Origin: Tridacna crocea
Lineage: Eukaryota > Mollusca > Bivalvia > Cardiida > Cardiidae
NCBI GenBank assembly: GCA_943736015.1
Contig: OX031069.1
Coordinates: 37,978,728-38,042,727, forward strand
Reading direction: 5' to 3'
Length of the DNA stretch: 64,000 bases
The notes beneath the pieces were generated by a model. That model was not told the origin of the DNA. It saw only the letters and a program-made list of their open reading frames with translations, and made no database searches. A program made the translations under genes and the position numbers. Positions 11,740 through 23,300 of this stretch are shown here, piece after piece; position 1 is the stretch's first letter, and each line of letters begins with the position of its first letter.

Positions 11740-11945
11740 GTTCACTTAACACAAAAATCTTAGACTAGTCCAAATTGAAAGCATTTGCAGACAACAAAAG
11801 AATTGTGAACCAAAAACATTTGCAGCTGATTTGAGCAAAAAAAAAACAGTATGGTCAAAATATTTTAGGATTTGCCCTTTAAACAGTAAACATCATTTTC
11901 TTCCCACACTGTTTTTCAAACACTCTTTGTTTTTCAAACACTCTT
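11740..11945. repeat. Diverged MITE-A fragment
   Basis: TTAACACAAAAATCTTAGAC, GTCCAAATTGAAAGCATTTG and a weak GTAAACATCATTTTCTTCCC centre match MITE-A, without clear ends. Confidence 0.5.
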
Positions 11946-12679
11946 TCTTTGGATATACATGGATCCGTGGCGAAAAGATAAACCGACTACCTTAGTTACT
12001 GTTGCCAAGGTCTCACAAACAAACGTAGTCAATACATATACAGTATAGCAGATAGGCTACTTAAATCGTGCTTTCATGACTGTTTCTCACAATAAAATTC
12101 CGGAAAAAGTATTTTAATCATATATTTCTATCGATGATAAATTCTCAGTAAGAAATTTAAAGATGCTTTACTAATTTACATACGGAAATGTATTAAAAGG
12201 GCGAATTACGGGGGCGAAGTACAATGTAACAGATTTACATGTTTTAAACAAAAATTTGAACATATAAAAAACATCAACAAATCTCCGTTTTGCCACAGAA
12301 TAATAGAATTAACGATATTTATTGCTTTCGTTGGGCTAGTAAAGTCATCTCAGCATCAAATTAAATTAAATAACACTGAATTACAAACCTTTCGAAAAGT
12401 TTATAGAATGTCTGAATGTACAGAGAGGTTTAAGTTAATGAAAAATTTTCATATCAGGTTAAGGGGAAAAGGGTTGTCTGATGGATTATAAAATGCGTTT
12501 AGTGTGTTGTCAATTAAGGAAGTTGTTAATATCATTGACGGTAGTATATGATATACTGATGACAACGGGTGGTCAAGTTGATTGGAGCGTTAAATTGTGT
12601 TGCAATCAAACACACTTCTTATCAAATTAACAGTTTACCAACACACCCTTTGTGCTAATGTGCAGATGTGCTAATCCAT
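11946..12679. other. Unassigned interval
   Basis: AT-rich sequence with ACATGGATCCGTGG at 11958-11971, whose inverted counterpart lies at about 13625-13638. The two sites bracket about 1.7 kb and could be ends of an old element, but the similarity fades within about 20 bp. No gene is recognised. Confidence 0.3.
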
Positions 12680-12900
12680 TTAAACCCGTCACCAAATGAC
12701 AAATTTTTTAGAGCAATCCAAATTCAAATATTTGCAGACAACAAAATAAATGATTCAAAAATTGAAATTTGTTTTTGAAAGAGCGCAAAACCTAGTGAGA
12801 AAAGGATAAAATGAATGTTACAAGCATTTTCTCCTTTCTCCGCAATGCTTTTAAAAGCTTTCTACGGGTTGTTAAGACCCGTTATGTGGTAAACGGTTAA
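12680..12900. mobile_element. MITE-A copy
   Basis: TTAAACCCGTCACCAAATGAC to TGTGGTAAACGGTTAA with centre GCATTTTCTCCTTTCTCC; 221 bp including both TTAA. Confidence 0.8.
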
Positions 12901-13865
12901 AACAGGTAAGTCAAGAGAAAAATGTCCATGTTCCACCAGATCAGAAGTTAGACTTTTTTTAAAATTGAAATATACTCCTAGTGAGGAAGAACTACACGTC
13001 AAAGTGCTTATTGTAATCAGCAGGTACTTTAAATCCAAGAATAATTAACATCATGTAATTTGCAATCTGATCTATATCTACACATCAGAGATCGTATATA
13101 CGATCCCAGTACACATTCAGCATATTCTTCATGCACCATTGGTTAAAATTAATGTCAAATTGAAACATTTGTGACAAGTAACGCGGCCACTTTTTGGATG
13201 TGCATAGGTTATTGAACAAGGTTAATATTCAAGTAAAAGTATTTTCTTTTTATTAATACTTCATATAGGTCTGCTTTTACCTTTGTTTTCCAGTTTTCTC
13301 TTTCAGAGAGGAAAAATTACAGGATACTTTAAATTAATCTATTATCCAGCGCTGATTAGCTCTTTGCACAAGTTCAAATTTTCAGTAATCATCACAATTT
13401 AAACTTTTCTATAGCCTCTGCGTGATCTCACGTCATCGGTACACGTTCGCAAAGCACATTTTGTAAGTTTTATTTAAAAATCAAACGTCAAAAACACAAC
13501 ATAAATAAAGAGAATTGCATTCTTCTAACGTTAACAGTCGTTTATTTGTGAGCCGAAATAGCAGAAACCAAGGTAGGACATCGGGTAGAATACATGCGAT
13601 GTCCTGATTGGTCAAATATCGATTTCCACGGATCCATGTATTGGAAACTAGATCTAGGGTTTCTATGATAAAGGGTGAAGTCAGTATCTGGCTACCCCTA
13701 GTCATGGTCATAAATGTTAATCCATCACCAACCAGTTGAAACAATACTGGAAATGGTTACATAACATTGGCATTCTCACCCCTTTACACTGTAATGTTTG
13801 TTTGTGACAGTAAACCCATGTTACAGTTTTTATCCCATATACTACTTCTCTTCAACATTTCTCTC
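12901..13865. other. Unassigned interval
   Basis: No recognisable gene or element ends. A minus frame at 13481-13744 (MFQLVGDGLTFMTMTRGSQ...) looks non-coding in composition. It overlaps the inverted CCACGGATCCATGT site. Confidence 0.3.
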
Positions 13866-14145
13866 TTAACCCTTTACACCATAGATACTCATTTCTACGC
13901 ATTGCTTGTAGGAGCCTTTGGAAAACATTGCGGCAAAGGGTGAAATTGCTCGTGACAAGCAATTTCACCTTTTGTCACAACGCTTTCTATGCTATCAAAA
14001 GGTGCCATATATAAATAAGAAACTGCTTCATCCTCGCTGTTATTTAGGGTTAATTAGAGGGGGTACGGACAAAACCCCCCTAGGACAAAACCCCCATGGA
14101 CAAAACCCCCATACCCTTAACTGAAAAGTGGACAAAATCCCCATG
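13866..14145. repeat. TTAA-type MITE relic and GACAAAACCCCC minisatellite
   Basis: 13866-~14010 starts TTAACCCTTTACACC and has a palindrome (GAAATTGCTCGTGACAAGCAATTTC), so it is a MITE-A relative. 14067-14140 is a minisatellite of about 14 bp (GGACAAAACCCCCCTA), also at 19498-19607. 14146-14486 is AT-rich with nothing recognised. Confidence 0.6.
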
Positions 14146-14486
14146 GTTTTAAAATAATTCTTTTTGTAAAATCATGTTGAAGTTGAATAAAATTTACTGC
14201 TTTAAATACTTGTGGGGGTTGTAAAAAATAATGTTTTTGTAAAAGTTAAATTGATTTGATAAGAATATTTTTTCTTAAAATTGTGCTTTATGATAAAAAA
14301 TGTGGTGTTTTTTTTTCTAAAAATTGTGCTTTTTAACCAAAACTGCGTTGTTTTCTGTATACATTCATAATAAATTCATTTAAATTTTTTAATATATATT
14401 TTTTTCTTGTTTAGTGCTTTTTTATGTTTAAATAAACTACTAAACATTAGTGAATATGACAGGTGTAAACTTGCAAATCAGGTGTC

Positions 14487-14832
14487 TTGAATGGCGGTCA
14501 AAAGCCCCTCCGGTCATTATCCCCTACCCCCAAAACAGGTATGGCGGTCAAAAGCCCCTTCACGATTTTGCAAGGGCGGTCAATATCCCCTTCATCAAAT
14601 TTTAAAGGCGGTCAAAAGCCACTACGCGATTTCGCAGGGGCGGTCATTATCCCCTTCATCCAGTCTGAAAGGCAGACATAAGCCCCTTTAAATTAGGTTA
14701 ACGTTTTCCGTTGTGATTTTTAACGAAGAAATGAAATCATGTCAGAGTATCTCACCTGTGTCGTGCATCCCTATCCCCCTCCCCCTTTTTTTCTTTGCTC
14801 GATGGTGGTTTACACATTAGAATTGTTTACTG
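14487..14832 (-). repeat. GGCGGTCA/ATAATGACC repeat block, inverted copy
   Basis: Reverse complement of 7340-7690 along nearly its whole length, including the outer part (GTGCATCCCTATCCCC; TTAACGAAGAAATGAAATC). The two copies face inward across about 6.8 kb that contains the THAP frame. Confidence 0.85.
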
Positions 14833-15454
14833 TCAGTCTTATACATTCAACATGTAAACATGTAATAAATCTGCATCATGATATAGATAATTATCTTAAT
14901 CTGTCCACAGTTTGTCTCAATCATTTCAATAGATGTAAAGACAACACCTTTTCCAATATAAAGAAAATAAATAACCAAAATGTACGAGTCAGGTATTAAA
15001 TACCAAGGCTATTTCCATATAATTTTGGTCAACTCGTTCGATAAAGATGAAAAGAAACAAAAGACCCATGAGATACTCTGAATACGTATGTTTCATTTCA
15101 ATTTTTTTTTTTTCAATGGAAATTTTTCAATGAAGAATAAAGTAATTTTTATTTAATGCAATTACAAGAATAATTTTAGTCCATTTTTCGCCCAAAACTC
15201 GTCACCAGACAACAAACTTTTATCTAAGTGTCCATTTTTAAAGTGTTGGCAGAGGACACTGTGGCTGTTAGTGTTTGATATGTGTGATTTTTGTACGATA
15301 AGGATCAAAATATTGTGGGGAAAAAGAGGAACTTCTGGTACCTAGCATTATTGCATTTTCAGTAAAAAAATGAAAAAGCCTGCTTTCTCGAGGCGTTCAC
15401 ATTTGAAATATTTCTAAGGGACTTCAAAGAAGCTGACTAGGAATAGCTTCATAT
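14833..15454. other. Unassigned interval with one dispersed repeat
   Basis: 14868-14947 is the inverted counterpart of 4318-4396. The rest is AT-rich with no recognisable gene. Confidence 0.35.
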
Positions 15455-15503
15455 GTAGATCAAGATCAGACCATGTGGTCTGCGCAGTCTGATCTTGATC
15501 TAC
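15455..15503. repeat. Perfect 17-bp-arm hairpin (GATCAAGATCAGAC family)
   Basis: GTAGATCAAGATCAGAC and its exact inverse GTCTGATCTTGATCTAC, separated by 15 nt. Related hairpins: 17052-17104, 24282-24333, 38403-38453, 49490-49529. Confidence 0.85.
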
Positions 15504-15511
15504 ACTGTTCC

Positions 15512-15842
15512 CAACGTGGTAAAGTGTAGGACTCGAGTCCTAATTCCAAGAACCATAATTGATAAAATGCCTTTGGAACATGTCGACCCGTTTTTGCGAG
15601 CCGCTGGGTGTCGCCTGTTCGATGACATTTCCTTTCTGAGGATTGATGATAGGATTCATACCTGTCACTGCTGACCATTGGCACTCAAATTGTTATGTGA
15701 GAAAGCAGCCAGTGGATTGGGAAAAAATTGAGGATTAATGGATAAAAAAGTAACCTGGGAAAGCACTGATAGGTACACTGGCCTCTGCGATATAAGTCAA
15801 ATACTGTTGAAAATGGCGTTAAACAACATACAGTCAATCAAC
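15512..15842 (+). mobile_element. SINE copy (family of 50617-50915)
   Basis: Shares GAGGATTGATGATAG, CACTGCTGACCATTG, AGCAGCCAGTGG and the tail TGAAAATGGCGTTAAACAAC/ATACAGTCAATC with the target-duplicated copy at 50617. The tRNA-like head is degraded. Confidence 0.65.
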
Positions 15843-15981
15843 AATTATCGGATCCACGTCGGACAATTTCACACTTTCAGAATTTGTATAGAGCTTTTAA
15901 AGCGATAATCAGACTTCAAGTTTACGGAGGGGATCATGTCGGCATGGTTACCATTCATATGGACTATTGTCTGCTACTAAT

Positions 15982-16172
15982 GAAGGGAGTTTTGGCCGCC
16001 TTCAAAATTGATGAAGGGGATAATGACCGCCTTTGCGAAATCGCAAGGGGGCTTTTGACCGCCTTTAAAATTTTATGAAGGGGATAATGACCGCCCTTGC
16101 AAAATCGCAAAGGGGCTTTTGACCGCCCTACCTGTTTTGGGGGTAGGGGATAATGACCGGAGGGGCTTTTGA
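15982..16172 (+). repeat. GGCGGTCA/ATAATGACC repeat block, short direct copy
   Basis: GGGGATAATGACCGCC and GGGGCTTTTGACCGCC half-units with GCGAAATCGC spacers, same orientation as 7340-7690 but without its outer ~140 bp. Confidence 0.8.
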
Positions 16173-17430
16173 CCGTTTACCAGGTGTCTTAATCCCTTCT
16201 CAACAACTGTCTTACTCAAGTCTGTATAGGTGTTAATATATCAATAGAAACTATCAACAAACTTGAGTTACAAATTTAAATAAGATACAGCATATTCCGC
16301 TTATTTGCAAGTCCTATTTGTCAGAGAAAATATTGCGAATAAGCGGTCGGCCCGATAATCCGATGGCTCTTTTCAGACCGGAAGTCAAACCAGAGATGCA
16401 GACGATCGTTTCATTCTAATGACAGACGTTCAGCTCTTGCATCCCGATCATTTGATTAATGTTCATAATTTTCTAAATATGTGTATTTCAAACTAAACAA
16501 GTTTAAAAAAATCATTTGTTTGCTTACTTTATTTACCTATCAAGCGCACAAAGCACCAGAAACAATCCTGGCTGATGCTTCGTTTGACATAAAATTCAAC
16601 ACAAACTTTTTGTCAACACAGGTTTCGGCGCATATCTCCAGTTTCCAGTTGTCTAACATTTACTCCATGTGTACATGTACATTCTTACACAACATGATCG
16701 TGTACTGTGCACCTGTATAAACCCCGACTCGCCACCTGTTAAGCTGAATGGGTGGGTAAATTTTGTGTGACGTCATAGACTGATTGCTGCGCAGACGATT
16801 CTATTTTAACGCATCAAAGCAGGCCTAAGTAAGAAATGGTTTTCTGTGTTTTTCACAGTTTACATTCGGCACACCTTACTTTCACGCCTGTAGTCAAATT
16901 GTTTGTCACAAATTGGATTATCAACGAGACACTAACAGTAAAGTTTTTTTTTTCCCAGTGTGTAATTATCTGATCGGTGATAGGTTATTTCGATCGGTCT
17001 TTCTTGTAACAGGTAAAGCGCCGAATTCGTCTGCAGTTGCTCTCGGGGAGCGTAGATAAAGATCAGACTGCACAGAATGTGTAGTCTGATCATAGAACGT
17101 CTATGTATGTTTTTTTTTCCCGAGTTATACCAAGACAAGATTTAAGTACATGTAGTCATCTTTTCGCCAATTTTCCTGCCCTAAAATTACCAGTTTATTA
17201 TCAGTGCTCATGGTGGTGGATGTACAGCCTGGTACCCGAAATCTCGCGTAACCATCCAATAGTTGAAAATAGGCAACCAGTGAACTAAACTAACGCATCA
17301 ATGCTGCAAAACACCCACTGAGTTAACAAACTCCATATTCAGAATGTCGGCCATTTGCAGATGTTTTGTAACCGTTATTACACTTTCTTAAATGAAAAGA
17401 ATAACATGAAATACAACAAGAATTTTTGTA
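16173..17430. other. Intronic interval with small repeats, no gene
   Basis: 16203-16290 repeats 4041-4130. 16278-16333 is a hairpin (CCGCTTATTTGCAA / TTGCGAATAAGCGG). A second CRE-like TGACGTCA is at 16768-16775 in the same context as 7807. 17052-17104 is a hairpin of the GATCAAGATCAGAC family. No coding evidence. Confidence 0.45.
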
Positions 17431-18189
17431 TTGAAAGTTTGTTCCATTGAAACTTTGAAGTATAAGATAATGGTTTGTAATGATTGCAAACATCATGGGA
17501 AATTGCTTCCTTTGAGCAGTTTCCCCTTTTTCCGGAAATGTTTTCTAAAGTCATCACCTGCAACTGCCAAAGTGTCACTTATCAATCAACTAATTTTAGA
17601 CTCTTTCATATTGAAAGAGCATGCATAAAACACATCAAGATAGGATATAAAACATTGTTGGAAAAGGAGAAATTGTCTGTTATGAGCAAGAAAAGTAAAA
17701 GGAGGCCTGTCTTAAATTGCGTTGCAAGGGAATTTGAAAGAGGGTTAAATATTGAAAAACTGTTGTCGACCAATTACATAATTATGATTAAAACTTGGAC
17801 TTGTGAAATCACAGTTTGCACATGTTTGTAATTAGTTCGTTTTTTATATTGAAAGTTTGTTCCAAGGAAACTTTGAAGTATAAGATAATGGTTTGCAATG
17901 ATTGCAAACATTGTTGGAAATCGCTTCCTTTGAGCAGTTTCCCCTTTTTCCCAAAATGTTTTCTAAAGTCATCACCTGCAACTGCGAAAGTGTCACTTAT
18001 CAAAGAACTAATTTTAGACTCTTTCATATTGAAAGAGCATGCATAAAACACATCAAGATAGGATATAAAACATTGTTGGAAAAGGAGAAATTGTTTGTCA
18101 TGAGCAAGAAAAGTAAAAGGAGGCCCGTCTTAAAGTGCGTTGTATGGGAATTTGAAAAAGGGTTAAATATTGAAAAAATCTTAGTTTAA
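17431..18189 (+). repeat. Two tandem copies of a ~330-bp repeat unit
   Basis: 17431-17757 and 17848-18178 match closely: GAAAGTTTGTTCCAAGG, AGTATAAGATAATGGTTTGC, GAGCAGTTTCCCCTTTTT, CATGCATAAAACACATCAAG, AAAAGTAAAAGGAGGCC. A third, weaker copy is at about 18240-18510, and a fourth (interrupted) at 2290-4020. The second unit is the empty site for the element at 2405. Confidence 0.8.
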
Positions 18190-18595
18190 ACATATTTATT
18201 TTACATCGATTGAGAAACAAGTTCTTACAACTTATACTAATCTCTCTCGATTGAAAAAATCTGCATACAACAAATCAATATAGGGAAATGTGCGAAAAGG
18301 AAAATTTGTTCGTTATTGGCAGTTTCTCCTTTTCCTTAAATGTTTTCAAAAGTCAGTAGCTGAAGACTGGAGAAGTTCCCCTTATCAAACAACTAATTTC
18401 AGACTCTTACATATTGAAATAATCTGCATACAACACATTAATATTGGATATAAAATATTGTGTGAAAAGGAAAAATTGGCTTCTCCTTTTCCCAAAATGC
18501 TTCTAAAGATTTTCTGAAACAAAAAGTTTTCTCTACATCATATACTACTAAATTAGCTCTCTTTTTTTTCTTAATAAACCATATATATTAAATTA

Positions 18596-18713
18596 GCTCT
18601 GGCTTTTTTACCTATGGCCTTATTACCTATTGCCTTTTTACCGTTTTACTTCTGGCTTTTTTACCTATGGCCTTTTTACCTATGGCTTTTTTACCTCTGG
18701 CTTTTTTACTGCA
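18596..18713. repeat. GGCTTTTTTACCTAT minisatellite
   Basis: About seven units of 15-16 bp. The open frame across it (WLFYLWPFYLWLFY) is a product of the repeat. Confidence 0.85.
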
Positions 18714-20116
18714 CACCCCAGGACAGCATTGTGAAGCCCCTGAGAAAGAATCCTTTTGAAAACATTGTGGGAAAAGGAGAAAATGCCAGTAACCAGCATT
18801 TTCTCCTTTTCCCTTATTGTTTTCCACCCTTCACAAGACAAATTTCAATTTTTCAGTCACTTTTTTATGCTCCCCGAAGGGCGAGCATATAGTCGCTGCT
18901 TCGTCTGTCCTTCCATCCGTCCGTCCATCCGAAGCCATTTCTCCACAACCCATGGACCAAATTGGATAAAACTTCATATTTGAACTCCTTAGGTTTAGGT
19001 GCCGACATGTCTTTCCCCCTTTTTTTCCATTTGACCCCGTGTCATGGAAAAAAGGGGCTTAATGCAAAATTGCATCTTTTACTAATATCTCATTCAGTTT
19101 TGTCAAAATTTCATGAAACTTCATGGTTATATTGTTTATGGAAGGATTTAGCATGTGCCCTTGCTATTTATAATATAGGCATTTTTAAACTTGACGTTCT
19201 GTCACGGAAAAAGGGGGTTTCTTACAAAATTCCAATTTTTACTAATGTCTCATTCAGTTTTGGTCAAAATTTCATTAAACTTCATGGTTATATTGTTTTT
19301 TCAAAGTTTCACCATGTGCTCTTGTTCCTTTATCTATGTAATTTTCAATTTGACCCTCTGTCATGGAAAACGGAGGTTTCTTGTAAAATACCAAGGAAAA
19401 AGAGGCCTTAATGCAAAATTGCAATTTTTACTAATATCTCGTTCAGTTTCTGTCAAAATTTCGGGAAACTTCATGGTTATATCTTGGAGTGTAGGACAAA
19501 ACCCCCCTAGGACAAAACCGCCCTAGGATAAAACCCCCATGGACAGAACCCCCCTAGGACAAAACCCCCATAGGATAAAACCCCCCTAGGACAAAACCCC
19601 CATCAAACTTTGTGAAATTGCAAATCTGAACTTGTTGGAACATTGCCCAGGTACCTCTCTTCCGGTTTCTCAATTTTAGGCTGCGTCACGGAAAAAGGGG
19701 GCTCCATGTAAAAAATCATTTTATGTAATATTTACTACAAGACTGCTCAAAATTTTATGGAATTTTGAATTATTATTAAAAAATGCCACAAATCACTCAC
19801 CAGTTATATTTATTTCAATGATGCAATATTGCCTTATGGGAAAAGAGGGCTTAAAGGGGGCTTAGTGGGCTTATTGTCCTCTACAAGTTTGTGTTGGCTA
19901 TCTCTAAGATAGTAATTGCCTTTTCACTTCAATTTTTGGGGAGCATGAATAGGTCCTTTTAGGATAAAAGAAGTAAGTTTATATCAATTTCATATATTTT
20001 ATGACAAGCACTTGTTCGGGGAGCATAACCCATCTCTGATGGCTCTTGTATTTTGTCGTCTGCAAATGCTTTTGATTTGGACAGTGGTAAAATTTTGTCA
20101 TTTGGTAATGAGTTAA
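18706..20116. mobile_element. MITE-A copy interrupted by a tandem-unit element
   Basis: 18714-18866 (GAAAACATTGTGGGAAAAGG ... TTTTTCAGTCACTTTTTT) and 20050-20116 (ATTTTGTCGTCTGCAAATGC ... GGTAATGAGTTAA) are the two halves. The break is in the TTT^ATTTTGTCG box. Confidence 0.85.
18867..20049 (+). mobile_element. ATGCTCCCCGAAGGGCGAGC-family tandem-unit element
   Basis: 5' hairpin GCTCCCCGAAGGGCGAGC, GTCCGTCCATCCG run, units around TTGACCCCGTGTCATGGAAA and CAAAATTTCATGAAACTTCA, 3' hairpin CCATCTCTGATGG then CTCTTGT. A GACAAAACCCCC minisatellite occupies 19498-19607. Confidence 0.83.
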
Positions 20117-20187
20117 GCTTCTTTATGTCCATGTATTTCTTACATCTACATTCTAGTTGGTTATTGATAGATGGTGTGATTTTGCAG

Positions 20188-20380
20188 GTTTACCAATGCA
20201 GATGACAAACAATGGTTTGAAAATGCCATAGACAATGTCTGCAAACAGAACATAGGAGAAGATTATTTGTCACTTCTCCCTGCTGAATCTTTCTTTGTGG
20301 ATTTCTTGAGAGATGCTCCAGAGCTTACAGGAGACGAGCCGGAAGATGCAGTGCTGGATACACCCAAAATTTATGAACTG
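20188..20380 (+). CDS. DNAH5/DNAH8: Dynein exon a: AAA3/AAA4 junction
   Basis: 193 nt after a TTTTGCAG acceptor, ending at a GTGATT donor. The first base completes an Arg codon; the peptide then reads [14 protein letters not shown] and includes [17 protein letters not shown] and TPKIYEL, typical of the segment just before AAA4 in DNAH5/DNAH8. The upstream exon is not in the window, so the intron before it is at least 20 kb. Confidence 0.93.
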
Positions 20381-23300
20381 GTGATTCTTTACTTTTCCAA
20401 TTCATTTTTTTTTTAAATTAATTTAATGAACTAAATACCATCTAAACAATGTGGGCAATGGAGAAAATGCTGGTTACCAGCATTTTCTCCTTTTCCCACA
20501 ATGTTTTCAAAGTGCTTCTAACTCAGGATCGTCAAGTCGTCATTGTGTAGTAAAGGGTTAAACCTGAGTGATCAGAAGAAACTTGGAAATGTTCTGTTTT
20601 TAGCTCACCTGAGCACAACATGCTCAAGGGGAGCTTGTAGGATCACCCGGTGTCTGTCGTGCGTCGTCAACAATTCTTTAAACATCAACTCCTCCCAAAC
20701 CGCTGGGCCAATTTAGACCAAACTTGGCTGGAATGTTCCTTTGGAGGTACTCTTTAAAAATTGTTCACAGAATTTGATTCTATCAAAAACTCTGGTTGCC
20801 ATGGCAACCAAATGGAATTTTTTAGCAAATTCTTTAAAAATCTTCTACTCTGAAACCGCTGGTCGGATTTTGAAATAATTTCAAAGGTATGTTCCTTGTG
20901 TGACCCTTTTCAAAAACTGTTCGTTAAATTTTGATCCGTCAAAAAATGTGGCTCTGGTGAATGGGGGCTACTTGCTCTATACAGAAATGAAGGAAATCTT
21001 TAAAAATCTTCTCTGAAACTGCTGGTTGGATTTTGAAATAATTTCACAGATATGTTCCTTGGGTGACCGTTTTCAAAACTTGTTTGTGAAATTTTGATCT
21101 GTCAAAAAATGTGGCTCTGGTGAATGGGGGCTACTTGCACTATACAGAAATGAAGGAATTCTTAAGAAATCTTCTTCTCTGAAACCGCTGTTCAGATTTT
21201 GAAATAATTTCAGAGATGTTCTTTGGGTGATCCTTTTCAAAAATTGTTCGCAAAATTTTGATCCATCAAGGTACAAGGCTCTGAGGAATGGGGGCTATTT
21301 GCAATATAGGGAAATATAGAAATTCTTAATTTTGATCTGTCAAGAAACACGGCTCTGGTGAATGGGGGCTACTTGCACTATATAGGGAAATGTTGAAATT
21401 CTTACAAAATTCTCCTACTATGAAACCGCTGGTCAGATTTTGAATTTATTTCACAGAGATGTTCTTTGGGTGACCCTTTTCAAAAATTGTTCGCGAAATT
21501 TTGATCTGTCAAGAAACACGACTCTTGTGAATGGGGGCTACTTGCATAAAAGGGGAATGAAGAAATTCTTCTTCTCTGAAACCCCTGGTCTGATTATGAA
21601 ATAATTTCACAGAAATGTTCCCTGGACGACCCTTTTCAAAAATTGTTTGCAAAAGTTTGATCCATCAAGAAACATGGCTCTGGTGAATGGGAGCTTTTTG
21701 CACTATATTGGCATGAAGAAATTCTATAACATTCTTCTCTGAAACGGCTGATCAGATTTTGAAGTAATCTCACATACCGTAAAACGCCGTGTATACCACG
21801 CAGGCATGCATAACACGCAGGCCTGTTTCAGCATCAAATCCGAGGAAAAAAGGTTGTCTGGGTGTACAACACGCATCAAAAATTGACCAAAATATCGTAA
21901 CGTGAAGCTAACGCCGCTGTCTTGAAAAATTGTAAATGGCGACAGTTTATCAAAGGGAAATAACCATTTTTAATCAAGTGGAAATGGTAATGATTCGAAG
22001 TGTACTCGGGAGTTATAAAAACATGTTAGCCTATTGGCATGTTGCAAATTCACACATTGAACTGACGACCATATCCAAGTTAATCTCCTATTTTCTCACC
22101 TCGATCGACAAATGTGACAGGTGTGAAATAAACATAGAGCGACCTATATGATGTAAATCACGGTTTTTGGTAAAAAGTAGCGATAAATATATACCAATAT
22201 ATATATATATTTTAAAACCATTCATTCCTTTCTGAATCATTATTTTACTCTTTTATACTTGTTCAATTTTAGCTATTAACAAAGAAAAAAAATATGAGAC
22301 GAATCAGACGATAACGGTAAATCAATATGTATCATTCCGGGGTGCGTTCGCCATTGCCAAAATGGCCGATAGAATTGGGAAATATACGAAACCTAATCCA
22401 CAAAAACAAGAACGGACAAATACATTTTAACAAAATTAAAACATAATGTTCTTTTTTTTAAATTGGTAAAAGTTGAAATGGGATGATGACGAAAGTTAAG
22501 GCTGTGGCGAGAGAACTTTGGCCATTTAGTACCTAATCCCCCCCCCCCCCCCACTTTGAACAGGTAACCTTTCCGATATACGACCGATTTTCAGGAAGGA
22601 GGAAAAATATGGTTTTGCCTATTGTAGTGTATAACACGCAGTCCCCAGTTTGAAATTAATCAGAGCTGAAAAAATGTCAGGGTTATACACATCAAAACAC
22701 GGTAAATGTTCCTTTGGTAACCCTTTTCAAAAACTGCTTGAGAAATTTTGATCCATCAAGAAACATGGCTCTGATGGCTGTGGGCTATTTACACTGTACA
22801 GATATGAAGACATTCTTAAAGATTCTTCTTCTCTGAAATGGCTGATTAGATTATAAAAAGAAAGGGCAATGGTTTTCAGAAATTCAGGTGAAATTCAATT
22901 TTTGAAAATGGTCACCCAAAGAACATCTCTGTGAAATAAATTCAAAATCTGACCGGCGGTTTCATAGTAGAAGAATTTTGTAAGAATTTCAACATTTCCC
23001 TATATAGTGCAAGTAGCCCCCATAATTTCACACAATTGTTCCTTGGGTGACCCTTTTCAAAAACTGTTCGTAAATTTTTGATCCGTCAAAAAATGTGGCT
23101 CTGGTGAATAGGGGCTACTTGCAGTATACGGAAATTAAGAAATTCTTAAAAATTCTTCTTCTCTGAAACAGCTGGTCAGAATTTGAAATAGTATCACAGA
23201 GATGTTCCTTGAATGACCCTTACTGAAAATTGTTCGTGAAATTTTGATCCGTCAAGAATACAGCTCTGGTGAATGGGGGCTACTTGCACTATAGGGAAAT

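Noticed and set aside
13481-13744. 87-codon minus-strand frame (MFQLVGDGLTFMTMTRGSQ)
   Set aside because: No recognised domain, no splice or promoter context; overlaps a possible old element end.
18614-18892. Hydrophobic frame suggesting membrane segments (FLPFYFWLFYLW)
   Set aside because: Product of the GGCTTTTTTACCTAT minisatellite.
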